Origin: Phaseolus vulgaris
Lineage: Eukaryota; Streptophyta; Magnoliopsida; Fabales; Fabaceae
DNA: 64,000 nucleotides
Direction of reading: 5' to 3'
NCBI RefSeq assembly: GCF_000499845.2
Contig: NC_023757.2
Coordinates: 2,700,118 to 2,764,117 of the forward strand
Numbering within the stretch: position 1 is the stretch's first letter; each line of letters begins with the position of its first letter. The notes beneath the pieces were generated by a model, which had not been told where the DNA came from, ran no database searches, and saw only the letters and a list, made by a program, of their open reading frames with translations. The translations under genes were made by a program, and so were the position numbers. Below, in pieces: positions 1-12,500 of the stretch.

Positions 1-1501
1 ATCACTATCTACAACTTGACATATCGAATCGAATGGGACCAAATTAATTTTCGATATTATTCTTTTCGTAAACTACTATATACATATATGGATTCATCAC
101 ATGCTCATGGTTATACAAATATAGGTTTCTTAGCATTCTAGTTACCTTTTCAGTTCATTGTTTCTTTTAGAATTATCCTCACACAAATCAATAGTTAGTG
201 TTTTAAAGTGGCACTACAATAAAGGTAAGAGTTGGGGATAGTATATAGAACCTTAAACCTTAAATCATAAATTTTTTTCACCACGATTTTTAAGTTTGTA
301 GATGTGTTATATGGTGTCATAAGACAAATGAGTTAGTGTTTTTGGAAACACTAGTTTTTTGGTTTATCACTACTACAATACAAAAGTGTTTTCTCGGAAA
401 AACTTGTTTATGTTATGAGTAACAAGTTTTATGCAAAATGAAATGTCACTGTTTGTTTTTTAGTTGATATACTATGTTAGGTCAGATGTTATAATTAGTA
501 GTTAATTCTTTTTGTATAATGATTCAGACATCTCTTAAATGCCGCAATATATATATTCGTTGTCGATAAAAAAAAAAACAAACAATAATGAAATATAAGT
601 TTGAACGTGAGGTTTCATCGACTAAGCTATTTTTTTATCATTGTTAGTAGAATCAACTTGTACCATCTACAACCAAACTTCAACATAGTTATTAAGAATT
701 AGAAAGTAAACTTTAACTCTAACTCAAACTTACAACAAAATCGATTCATAAGGTGATATTTGTATCAATTTATATTCTATAAAATATTCCTGCAATAAAA
801 ATTTACTAACATATGTTGATTAGTTTATAAGCATTATTCTATTATCTCATACTACAATAACATGTTATTATTGCAGTTGACATTATATATGATGAATGAG
901 GACCCAAGTTGCTAGTTAGCAAAGTTGACAATGTTTTTTTTTTGCCTAAAATTTCCGTTGACAAGGCTTTTTGTCAAACCCTAGATTATGAATAAGCACC
1001 TACGTCATTTTTTATAGTTGACAATGTTCCAACATTTATATTTTATTGCTTAAAATGGAAATTTTCTCACTATTAGTAGATATATTATTATAATAAACAA
1101 ATTGTTGTATGCTGAAATTTATTTTAAATTGTTTCCAATTATAGAATTAATTTGCCAGCACCTTCCTTACAGTTTCCACGCAAGCAGTTCACGGGAGCCT
1201 TAACAAATGTCATGTTGTGTTTTATTAGGGTTTTTAATAACCTAATTCTGTAGTTCTTGTCCTGCCACATGTTGCATAACATCATCCTATGAAAATTGTT
1301 CATTTTAAATAGATTCTTTGAATTGGGTAGCACAACACATGATTAATTAATTATACAATTATCAACTACCTTCAATAACACCACATATATTAATAAAGAA
1401 ATCTAAATAGAAAAATAGTTCCATCTCAGAGTTGTATATGTATAAATATAAATTTAAAATCGGATTTTTTTAACATCTTTCTATTAAAACGTGATAATTC
1501 A

Positions 1502-1890
1502 CACTACTACAACACAAACACAATCATTAATTAGAAACTAACTTTTAATTAGTTAATATATTTATTAAATTAGATATTATTTCAGATATTAACAAAATTA
1601 TTGGTATCTAAAATAATTTATTATTAATAAGTAGTTTTTAGATTGATATATAATTAGTTACAAAGTTTTAGATACCAACTAATTAGATTTTGAAAATTAT
1701 AGGGCTGGTAGTTAAAATTTTGATAGCTAATTAAATTTCAATTTAAAAACTATTTATTAATAATAAAAATTATTTTATATACTAATAATTTTTTAGCTTT
1801 TTAAAATAATATATAATTTAGTTAATATAGTGACTAATTATTTTTTATCTATAAAATTGGTCTCTATTTAATTAATTATTTTGTGATATA
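1502..1890. repeat. Degenerate CACTA-like foldback MITE
   Basis: It begins CACTACTACAACAC. The left half is rich in 'aaactaattta/gatatta' words and the right half carries their complements (for example 'gactaattattttt' and 'ggtctctattta' near the end), as in the better preserved copies at 47.9-49.1 kb. Boundaries are approximate because the arms have diverged, and no target duplication was resolved. Confidence 0.5.
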
Positions 1891-3637
1891 GCATAATAAG
1901 ATTCAAAATAACTTATAAGAATAAAGAAAATATTTTTTATTTTGAAAATAATTAATTTTTCAAAAACTTCTTAAAATCTTTTAATTAAAATGTTTTTTTA
2001 ACTATTAATTAGAACAAAGTTGCAACAAAAATAGTAAAATTATGAAAATTATGTTAAGATCTTATATTATAACTCTTGTAACAATAAAATATCATACTTA
2101 ATATATATTATAAAAAGTATTAATTTTCTAATAATTATAACTAGTGCTTATGTTTTCTGAAATTTTTAAAAAAACCGAATGCAAGAATGAAAGTTAGAAT
2201 AACTCATTTGTTATAACTTTAGTGTGCAGATGCAAGGAAAAAAGATAGAAAATCTCACACGTGCTTGGTACATAATCTTGATAATTTTTTTATAAAATAA
2301 AAAAATAAATGAGTTTTTCATATAAATGTTTCTATTAGTTCATCTATAAATAAATTTATCTCATAATTTGTTTACTTCATATTTTCCTCTTTTAAAAATG
2401 TTCATAGTTTTTTTTATGGTGGTTAATATATTTTGGATCATGTTCCTAATCAAAGTAAACCAAAATTTTGCACAAAAACTTTATGAGACTGTGAGGAAAA
2501 TTTGGTGAAAATTTTGAATTTAGAAAATGTTCATTTCATTGTTTCCTTAAAAGTCAGAAATTATTGGCCAAGTTAAATATGGCAGTATATCCAATTGAGA
2601 AAATAAATTATGCAAACAATCACTCATCTAATTATAAATTATTATGTATTGTAATTTTATTAACCTTGTAATAATTATTTTATAAATTATATTAATTTAA
2701 TTTTTAATATTATATTGTATTGACAATAAATTAACACAAGTATGAGCCAGGAATTCGACTCAAAGGGCCAAGAAAAAAAATTAATATGCTTAATTTTTTA
2801 AATATTTATTATAAATAAAATATATAATTACTGAGTAAGAAAATAACATTACCTAATTTTATAATTTTTATAAGAAAAAAAAGGTAAACGATGTGTTTTC
2901 CCTCTTAATTATAAAAAATATAGACTCATTTTCAAATATATTTAATTACATATTTCTTTTTATTCCTTAACTTATTATGAATTTTATTAATGAGACACTT
3001 AATCAGTATTAGTATTTAATGTATACGTGAATGTATTTACTGGTCTATTAAAAGTATCCAAATGAAATGATTATGTTAATTTTGTGGGTCTTATATAATG
3101 ACTCATATATAGATATAAACACTATACCCAACAATTCACTCCATCATTGATGGTTGCTAAGGTGAATGCATAATTTAATTTTGTAAATCTTACAATTTTC
3201 TTCATATTAATGCTAAACATTTTCTCCTTGATTTCTCTCATTCAAAGCAATGTTGCTTATATAAACAAAACAATACTATATAACTTATAATGTCAAAGTC
3301 ATTTGCTTCCATATATAGTAAATTTGGTCAAGCAATTATATTAAAAGATATGGATATAAGATTTCTAAAAAAAAAAAATATCAATCTTTTCTAATTCTTA
3401 GTTATTTCTCTTTATAAAGATGTATAACCTTAATTTGATTTTATCCAATTCTAGTTTTTATTGATTGACTCTTTGTTTTTCATTCTCTTTTTTTAACTAG
3501 ACCTATAATGAGTGTATTGTTTGTATATATTTAAATCATTTTTATTTTATTTTAATAGAAAAGTAAAAGAGATATTTCTTCTCATATAATTTGTTTTTCT
3601 TTTTATCTTTTGTTCATCTATGTTCTATTTTATAATA

Positions 3638-3649
3638 TGGTATCAGAGA
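3638..3649 (+). mobile_element. Primer-binding-site-like motif of an old LTR retroelement
   Basis: TGGTATCAGAGA is the usual initiator-Met-tRNA primer-binding sequence of plant LTR retrotransposons. It follows a T-rich, LTR-like stretch (about 3480-3637). No internal coding region or second LTR was found, so this is probably a remnant. Confidence 0.35.
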
Positions 3650-5809
3650 TCTGATCAAAACTCTGATTACTGCATTTACTGAAACCCTAAACTGATATAT
3701 AATAAATTTGGTCAATCAAATATTTACATAACTTTAAACAACCTCTATAAACAATTGCATTGGTGATGAGTGAATCTCATAGATGTAAAATATTATTAAG
3801 AAATGTTAAATACTTAAAGTAAAATTTAAATCTATTATTGATTAAAATTAACTAACTAATTACTTTTATTGATTTCAATGAATTATTTATTTATTCCTTT
3901 TATATGTATTTAGAGATGCACGTGGGAAAATAAATAAACTAGATGCATAAAATAATTTTGGAGAATATGTGAATACTATATTATCACAAATACTTTATAA
4001 TTTTTTGTTTATCTCTTGTTTTACCACTTCATATTACCTATTATAGATAAACTTATCTCTATTTCCTCTTTTTTTTAAGCATCAACTAACATGGTAGTTT
4101 TTATCTATCATTTACTTCTTTTCTTTTGAACCACAAGGGTATATAATTATTTTTGTATTTCTAGTAATTTAGATGACTTTTGCTTCCTGCACTAGATTAT
4201 TTGGAATCTGCAATATATAAATTTTTTAAATGTCAAACTACCTTCAAATTTTGATTTGAAACGAATGAGTGTAAATGTTGATTTTTGGTGTTGGTAGATT
4301 TCATGGAGGTGGAGGCAAAACTGAGTTCCTACAAGGTGTATTGGAGGTCATGGTTGTAATTGGAAGCTTGGATTATGTGAGGTAAGAATGGATGATTGAA
4401 TATGAGTTTTGTTTTTGGAAATCGGGTTCTAGAAAAACATTTTGGAATAAGCAATTCAAAAGGATTTTGTGGGTATCATGTTGTTGGTTCATTATTTTTA
4501 AGTCCATACTAGAGAAATAATCATTTTGGAAACTTTGTTCCAGAAGAGGGTTATTTGTGCATTTTGAGAAAATATCAGAGAACCATCATAAAACAACCAC
4601 AAATACATCGATGAATGATCCATAATACTTAGAACTCGCATAAAGCACTCAAAACGTCCAAAATTTACACCCACAACTATCGAACAATGTTGTTCAACTT
4701 GCAGAAGAAAATAATCAAAACTCTAAGAGTTTTTAAAAAACTTATAAGAATATTTATGTCATTTTAACTAAGTGATATAGTACATGTTACAAAATGATTT
4801 AGCAAGCAAAAGTCACTTTAAATAGTCGGGGGAATTTAGAGAGGGGCAAAATTCCTACATATTCCATCCTAGGCCTATGAACTAGTTAAGTATAAATCAT
4901 GACTCACATATATTATAATTACATAATTTTTTCCATAAGATTCACATGGAGTTTATTGTTTGATACATATAAGTAGAAAATGTTTTCATTCTTTGCTTTA
5001 TTCTAAAATTACTCTATTTTATGGTATATATATATTAACTTCTTTTTTATATATATATTCTTTAATGCCATATTGCTTTGTCATATGATGTTCTTGTTCT
5101 GAACTTACATATATAATGTGCTTTCATCTATTATTGTTAAGATGTATATAATTAGGTGACTAGAATAAATGTTTATCTAATCCAATTTTTTTTTCTAAAC
5201 TCTAATATAATGAACATACATCTATCACTAAACTCACAAATTCATCTGAAATAATCAACTTTGATGTCCTTTTGGCAAAAGCTAAGCAATACAAATAAGT
5301 AGATTTTGATAAGGGCAACCAAAGTTTCATCTTTACAAAATTGATATTTTTTTGACAATAAAACATAAGGAGACTGTTAAGGCATATATGACTAGATGCA
5401 AGTCTACATATTTACCAACAAGTCACTCAAGATTTTAATAATAAAAAATAATACAAACTTTTGGTATATCTAACGAGATTGTTAAGCGTGAATAAACTAA
5501 GTTACTTCAAGTCTAAAACAAATGTAATACATGTCTTGCAAAGAACCATTAGAAGACTAAGACTAATACTAGATGTGTTATAGCAAATTGCAACAACCTT
5601 AATGATTTTGATTAAGTGCTTAAACCAACAAACCATTAACCATGATATAGTTGCATTTGACCGACATTGAAGGAAAAAAGCTTATCATGCAAGTGCAAGT
5701 GCTTCGTCTGACAAACTTGAACACTCTACAAATTTTCCACTTCCTCTTAAAGGTGTTGATGAACATTACACAATAAGTGCAAACAAATCTTAAAGCTAAC
5801 TTAAAGATA

Positions 5810-6160
5810 AAGAATATTCTCGTAGCTTAGTATGTATTGTAGAGAATGTCTTCACTACTCGTTACCAAGATAATCCACGCTTAAGACAAGTCAACATCAA
5901 AATCTTTTGAAATTTGAGCTAAAGTTACACTGCTTACAAACTATCTTGACACAAATGCATTTCAACCCTGACCCAACCATTTGTCCAATACAATATGTAC
6001 TCTTATCATAGTTTGGAGCAAAGTTTTTGTTACCAAGAAAGATAAGTACTACAACTATTAAGGATGCTATGTGAAAAAGAGAGGATCAATTAAGGTTACA
6101 TGAAACACATTTAATGTTTCTCAACTTCTTGCTCGAGAGATGATATTAGAAGAAGAATAA
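5810..6160. repeat. Degenerate dispersed repeat, copy A
   Basis: This non-coding stretch resembles 10530-10850 in MAP1B intron 3. Shared words occur in the same order: a 'gagaatgtc' word, 'ttgacacaaa/taacacaaa', 'ttcaaccctgacccaac' against 'ttcaactttgactcagc', 'catagtttggagcaaa' against 'catgatttggtgcaaa', and 'gataagtac' against 'gataagcat'. It is probably the decayed non-coding part of a retroelement family. No terminal repeats were found for this copy. Confidence 0.45.
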
Positions 6161-6565
6161 AACATTCAATTAAGTTCAAAGCTACTTGATGACCAGAAAA
6201 AAAGAATACAACCACTATATTCTTCAAACCTAAATTTTTAAAAATAAACCATTGCAAGTGCTAAAAGTATACTAAATTTTCTTTGCTCCATAAGTTTGTT
6301 TTCAATCTTTAACAAACTAGAAAAGAAGTTAATCTTATAAGAAAGATGGAACCCTCTCTTGAATAAACTTTGTGACACGTTAAGGAATATTTTATTATTT
6401 AATACGTAGAAAAAAACTAAAAAGAACAAAATTAAGATATATAAAATTTACAAAAATAAAAATAATTTACGGGGAACAAAAACATTCTAAAACCTAAAAA
6501 ACTCCTGAAGATTTGAATTTCGTTATCCTCTAACCAAACCTCACACACAGTCCTCTGCTTCGAAT

Positions 6566-9500
6566 ATGGCGCTCACTGCTCCTCTAGCTCGCAACGCATT
6601 TCCAAAATTCCCAATAATACCCTTTCATGGCGAAACCTTGCCGTCTTCGTCATCTTTTATTGGCTCTCCGCTTACTCTCTCGCCCGCTTCTTCCCTTCGT
6701 GGTTCGTCAATATTCATCCTTATTTCTTCAGAGCCATAGATAAATGAACTATTAACCGAAAACTAGCTTATTCGAATGCTTTTGCGGTGTGTTGCAGGGA
6801 ACCAATCACTCTCGAGAAAGCAGTGCGTGGTTTTTGCGAAGAAGGTTTCGGGGCTGGAGGAGGCAATGAATATCAAAAGGTAACATTATTCCACACCGAG
6901 GTGGAGTTATGTTATTGTTTTTGTAGTATTTTAGCGGATTGAATTTGAAAGTATCAGTTCAATATGTAAGGTAATGATCTGGATTAGAGCATGAGAGGGT
7001 GCAAAGTTTTTAATTCTTGTTTGGTGTTCTAAGTTTACATTGTTGTTGCGGTAGTGTGTGACGGATTGAGTCTACAGTCGCATCCTGACGTGGTGACTGA
7101 AAATTCCAAAATGTTATTTAAAATTTGATTGATTATGTGCATGTTTGAGTGTCGGCTTAATAGGGGTCAGCAACGTGAGTCTCTATAACAGTTTAATTAT
7201 ATTCTATTTATTATAAATGAAATTGAAAATCCTTTTGAAAGCTGGACAACTAAAATAGACATAAAAATTTATTGGAAAAATCAATCCAAATTTGCAAGCA
7301 TTAATGAAATTAAAAAGTGGAAAGCCAAGATGTATGTTTCTAGATTCTTGGTGAATCCACTATCACAATAAGATGTAAATGAAGAGGTAGGATAATTAAA
7401 GTCCACTAAGTCTTATATGTGAAGGAAGTGTTGAACCTTCACTATATATAAAGGGATCATATGAAAAGAGAAGATACAGCGAATTGAGAGAGAGGGGGTT
7501 ACCACCTTACGTGAGAGAGATTGGTGGTCTAGTAATGGGGTTTCTCATGGTTGTCTAGAAAACTTGTAATGTGTTGAAGTATAATGAAATTTATTTGAGA
7601 CAGTTCCATGGACATAGGCATTAGATGCCGAGCTGTGTAAATTCATATCTTTCGCTACATTTTTTTGTGTGGTTTTTGTGTCTCGTACCTTTGATCCTCA
7701 TTATGTGTGAAGGGGAGATTTTTCCCCAACACTAACATAATGTGTTAAATAAAGTCTAAGTTTCCAAGGAACTAAAGGTGAAATTATGCGTACCAAAAGC
7801 CATAAGCAATAGGTAACACAACCCAGCTGAACTCAGTGTCATCATAGATATTCATTGAATTCTTTGTTTAATTTTAAACAATCTTCTCATTCTTTAAGCA
7901 TTCTGTCTGATTCTTAGCATCATGGTGGCTAAATGATGCTTCTGTAATTTCTCATTTCTGTCTATTGTCGCTTTCTCAACACAACCAAAATAGCTACACT
8001 TTTAATTGTCTGGACACAAAACTTGGGAGAAACACATGGTTACAAAAATAACAAAATAATGTTGGTTGTGGAAGTTCCAATTCTATATCATTCTCTGCCG
8101 GATAACTTTTTTATCCTACCGATGAATAGAATCAACCCACCTTCTGTTGGTTGGGTTGAGTTTAAACCTATGGGTTTTGCTGTTTAGCCCAAGCTAATGA
8201 ACTTCCATTATCTGTTGTGTATGTACTGGATGTTGAGTTATTCCATGGTGTATATTTGGGTAGTTAAATTCTTGAAATAGAACTTCTCCTGTATAGAGGT
8301 ATTTGATAATCAGAATTTGTATTTTATGTATCGTATGTTGAATTGTAATTACGTGGTATGCTGTACATGAGAAATAAAATTGTTTAGATATCTTTTTTAA
8401 AAAAATTTGAGAGATATACATTTTTTCCCTTGTTTTTTTTATCATTTTCTACTTCATGTCTATTAAGTGTTCTATCATTTAGGTCTTAGAATATAAGGGA
8501 TAGATATCAAATGATCTATTTATCCTTTCCTCCCTTTCTTCTTTGCTAAGCATTATAAAAGTGTTTTTGTTATGAACCTAAGTTTTTGAACTTCTTTACT
8601 CTTGCCTGTGCTCTCTGATTACAGTAAAAGGGTTTATTTCTATTTAGAAGTAGAAAAAAAGTTGATACAACTTTACTCTAGATTCTTACTCATTGTTTGG
8701 TCATATGAAGAGAGCGTGAACTTCGAGTTGTGACAAAGTTCAAGAAAAGGCCTCCATTAAGGCGGGGGCGAGTATCTCCAGGTCTCCCTGTCCCTGATCA
8801 TATACTAAGGCCTCCTTATGTTGGTTCAAATATACTTCCAGAAATTGCAAGTGAGCATCAAATTCATGATTCTGAAGGTATAGCTAAAATGAGGGCTGCA
8901 TGTGAGCTTGCAGCACGTGTCTTAAACCATGCAGGAACTTTGGTTAGGGTAAAGTTTCCTTCTTCAAGCATACTTCCGATGTCATTTATTTATCTTGTGT
9001 TTGCTTTCTCTTGCAAGATAGTGGTCATTGTTAATTAATTATTCTCTTATATTTGAGCTTTTTTAGACAAATTTCTTTGTATGGTACCTTTACCATGTGT
9101 TAGCATTCACTTTATTAGATTTGATGAGGGTCATTGGCTGTGGTTTTTCTTCTTACACATAGACACTAGTGCTGATCATCATAAGTACTTTTTTCTCCTT
9201 GTGTTGCAATTGATATCCAATTAATCATAGCTTTTGGTTAATAGGGATAGTTGGCTAGTTAGTGTGAAAGAGGAATGGGTGAATTTGGTGGCATATGTTT
9301 TGGTTAACTTGGTGGTAGGTCATGGGTGGAAAATGGTGACTAGCAGTTTAAAGATGATGGAAGTTTGAATGGTGGTCAGTGTAGAATGACTACTATTACT
9401 ACAAATTTAACCTGCTTTAGGCAAGTGAATCATTCATCATGAAAATGAGTTTTCAGAGATCTCTTCAAGGGTTATTTTGTAAACCAATTAATTCTTGTAA

Positions 9501-12500
9501 ACTGATAAGTATTTCAGAGATCCACATTTTGTTTCATTTTTCTATTTATAGTAGAATGAAGAAGTTTTGGAGCTTGGGATTCTGGTTAAGTCAAAATTGA
9601 GATTATAGTTGGGATTTTGAGGGCTCACAACATCGCAAATCTTGGGATTGTAATACAAATCACAGATCCTACTCCTACATAAATATGAGATATGTACTTA
9701 TACAAATAATATAAATAATTAAACAGATTAAAGGACACGGTCACACTTGAAAATACTTAATCAAACTTATGTTCATCATAAACCATAGGAAAAAAAGCAT
9801 GTTAACCAAGTCATAACTCATGAGTGACAAACAAAATTTAAATACCCAATTACTTATGTCTAAGTAGCCTAAACAAAATACAAAATTATCAAATACCAAC
9901 TACCTAGTCCAAGACAAAGAACACCTAGATGGCTAAGCCTAAACTTAAACATATGATATAAATCTTTCAAATTCAAACCAAAACTCAAGGGATCTTCATT
10001 AGCTCCATCTCCTTCACGAAGCACATCAATAAGAACATCCTCCTCCTCTAGAGGTGGGATTGCAAAAAGATCATCATCTTGCTCTCCACTTTGGGTTTGA
10101 CCTTCAACCAAGTGTTCATCATCTCCATTTTGAATTTGGAGAATTATTTAAGCCTACATTTTAATTGTCTCCTTCAACATTTTTCATAATCCCCTAATCA
10201 TCGGATGGAATATCATCAAGTTACTCAAGTGATCTTCCTCTACATTCTTCTCAACTAATTTTTAATTAACTGATAATGCAAAAGTCCAACATCCCAAGAT
10301 TTTAATTTGTGTTTAAAAACAACCTACCAAGTATAAAACATGACGTACTTTGTTTGTTAGACGATAGTTTTATAAAAACAACAAATTATGTAAGACGTAA
10401 GTGTTTTGTCTGACAGACAATATAACATTGTGCAGTCTATTCTTAAGTTTGATAAAGCACACATAAGAACAAATGAAACACGTACTAAACATCAGACAAT
10501 CCGCATAGACTAAGCTAACCTCGTAGTTCAATAAATATCCATATGCTTATTATATGTTTGCAGAGAATGTCCGTATGTCAAAGAGATTTGTTCAAGATTA
10601 ATTATAAAACAAATATTGAAGATCACTTGCGACACGAGCTAAAGCTGTTTTCTTCATCAACCTCCTAACACAAAGAGCCTTTCAACTTTGACTCAGCTAT
10701 TTGCCCTGTATGTATGCACTTAACCATGATTTGGTGCAAAAGGCTTTGCTATCCAGGGTGATAAGCATTGTTAGTTATCAAAGATGATGCAAAGAAAAAG
10801 GAGCACAAATCAAAGCTGCATTAAACACAACAATCACATTAAAGCTTGTCAGATGCAAAGCGAACATGTATAGAAGCTAAAGTTGTTCAATGACTATAAA
10901 CGACCTCTTAAGGCTACCTTCTTCGAAAGTCTATTTAAATCTTTCCATCCAGAAGAAAAGTAAGAGTTAGGGAGATACTATGCCAAATCGTTGCTCAAAT
11001 TAAGAGCACTCCTCTAAGTTAAAAGAGAAGAGGTTGAACCATACCAAAATGGTGATTAGATGATAGAGCACACCTCACTGCTTCGTAGAAGGATTCTCAA
11101 ACTCAAAATAGAAACACTTTTAAAGTACTAGGATCCAAAAGAACGTCATGGAAAACACTGAGAGTGTGTTTCCAACTACCTAGGAGAGAGAGCTTGTCCA
11201 TTGTATACGTCGAAGGACGCTACACTTCTAGAGAGCAAGATGATCTGTACTAGGAGAGAAAGTTTGAATTGTGTATTTGTTTGAGAGACGCTATAACTCT
11301 CCAATAGTCAGACAATATGATCAAGTGATCATCCAAGCATTCAATCCTTATATGTTAGCCAGGAGTGGCTAAAGAACATAGAATACTCATTAAGCCAAGA
11401 GTAGCCTGGGAAAGAATACTTCTTAACGAGGTCAACCAAGAGTGATTGCGATCCGAAAGAATACTCATTAAGTCAGGAGTGGTTGGAGTTAAGAATACTC
11501 AGTGTTAGCTAAAGAGTGGCTCGAGGAAAGAATACTCAACGGGTTAGCCAAAAGTGTCTACGAGCTCAAAGAATACTCAATTGTGGTAGGAGTGACTTGT
11601 GTCAAGAATACTTATGGGATTAGCTAGGAGTGGCTACGAGCCCAAAGAATACTCTAGTGTACTTTTGCAGCATTAGTCTGCCTAGTTGAACTTGATTAGT
11701 GGGTCAAGAATTGGATGTAGTCTGTGCGACATACAAATCAATATAAATTATTGTTTACATGTCTTTCCTCCTTATTTCCTTACACTACATGTTATTATCA
11801 TCGCACTAACCCAAGAAGGATAGTTATTGCGAGAGTACTTTCAAAACATATATTTGTCAAAGGTTTTTTTCTTATGTTATTTTAAAATCTGCACACAGGA
11901 ACATGGTTAGACGCAAAAACTATGATCTAATCACTTTGTTAAAGTAAACATGAAAACATATTGGTCAATTGATTCAGTTGAGTTACGAAGTCTATGATGT
12001 GACCATTTGGATTGAAAGGGCTTAAAATGAAATAAGTTTTTAAATATGTTCGTCTGATAACATTTGTTTTAAGATATGAGGAAACTCGTTTATGTTTTAT
12101 TAGATGGAACATGTTGAACAATGTTTATGAAAATGTCTTTTTAAATCAATATTTTTCAACAAATCATCTTAGGTCAAACTTGTATTAGGTATGTCTATTA
12201 GACAAAATAATAACAAGTTTGATCAATAGTTAGAGTCAATAAGAATTTATGACAAATGATTTAGAGAAGTTAGCAAGTTACATTTGATAAGATACATCAA
12301 ATGAAAGAGTTATAGTTTGATTGCTTCACGAACTAAATCATCGTTTGAATATTGTCAGTTAGACGATATTTGTGAAAAGTTTTCAAAATTAATTAAATCA
12401 CAATTCAACCATCCCTTCTTGGGATTTCCTTGTTTTTCACATTAACCATGACATAATCAAAATATCATTTAGAGTTTCTTATTTCAAATAATTTGTTTTC

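Larger units (their letters stand above)
1..6480. other. AT-rich intergenic region upstream of MAP1B
   Basis: No coding region is supportable here: open frames are short, AT-driven and without recognisable motifs. The stretch holds a degenerate foldback MITE (about 1502-1890), a tRNA-Met-type primer-binding motif (3638-3649) that hints at an old Copia LTR just upstream, and a non-coding repeat near 5810-6160 that is related to one in MAP1B intron 3. A CACTACTACAA motif near 368 may be another transposon end. The rest is unassigned. Confidence 0.6.

Noticed and set aside
11354..11655. Tandem array as a coding repeat protein
   Set aside because: Unit lengths vary and are not multiples of three, so no frame is maintained.
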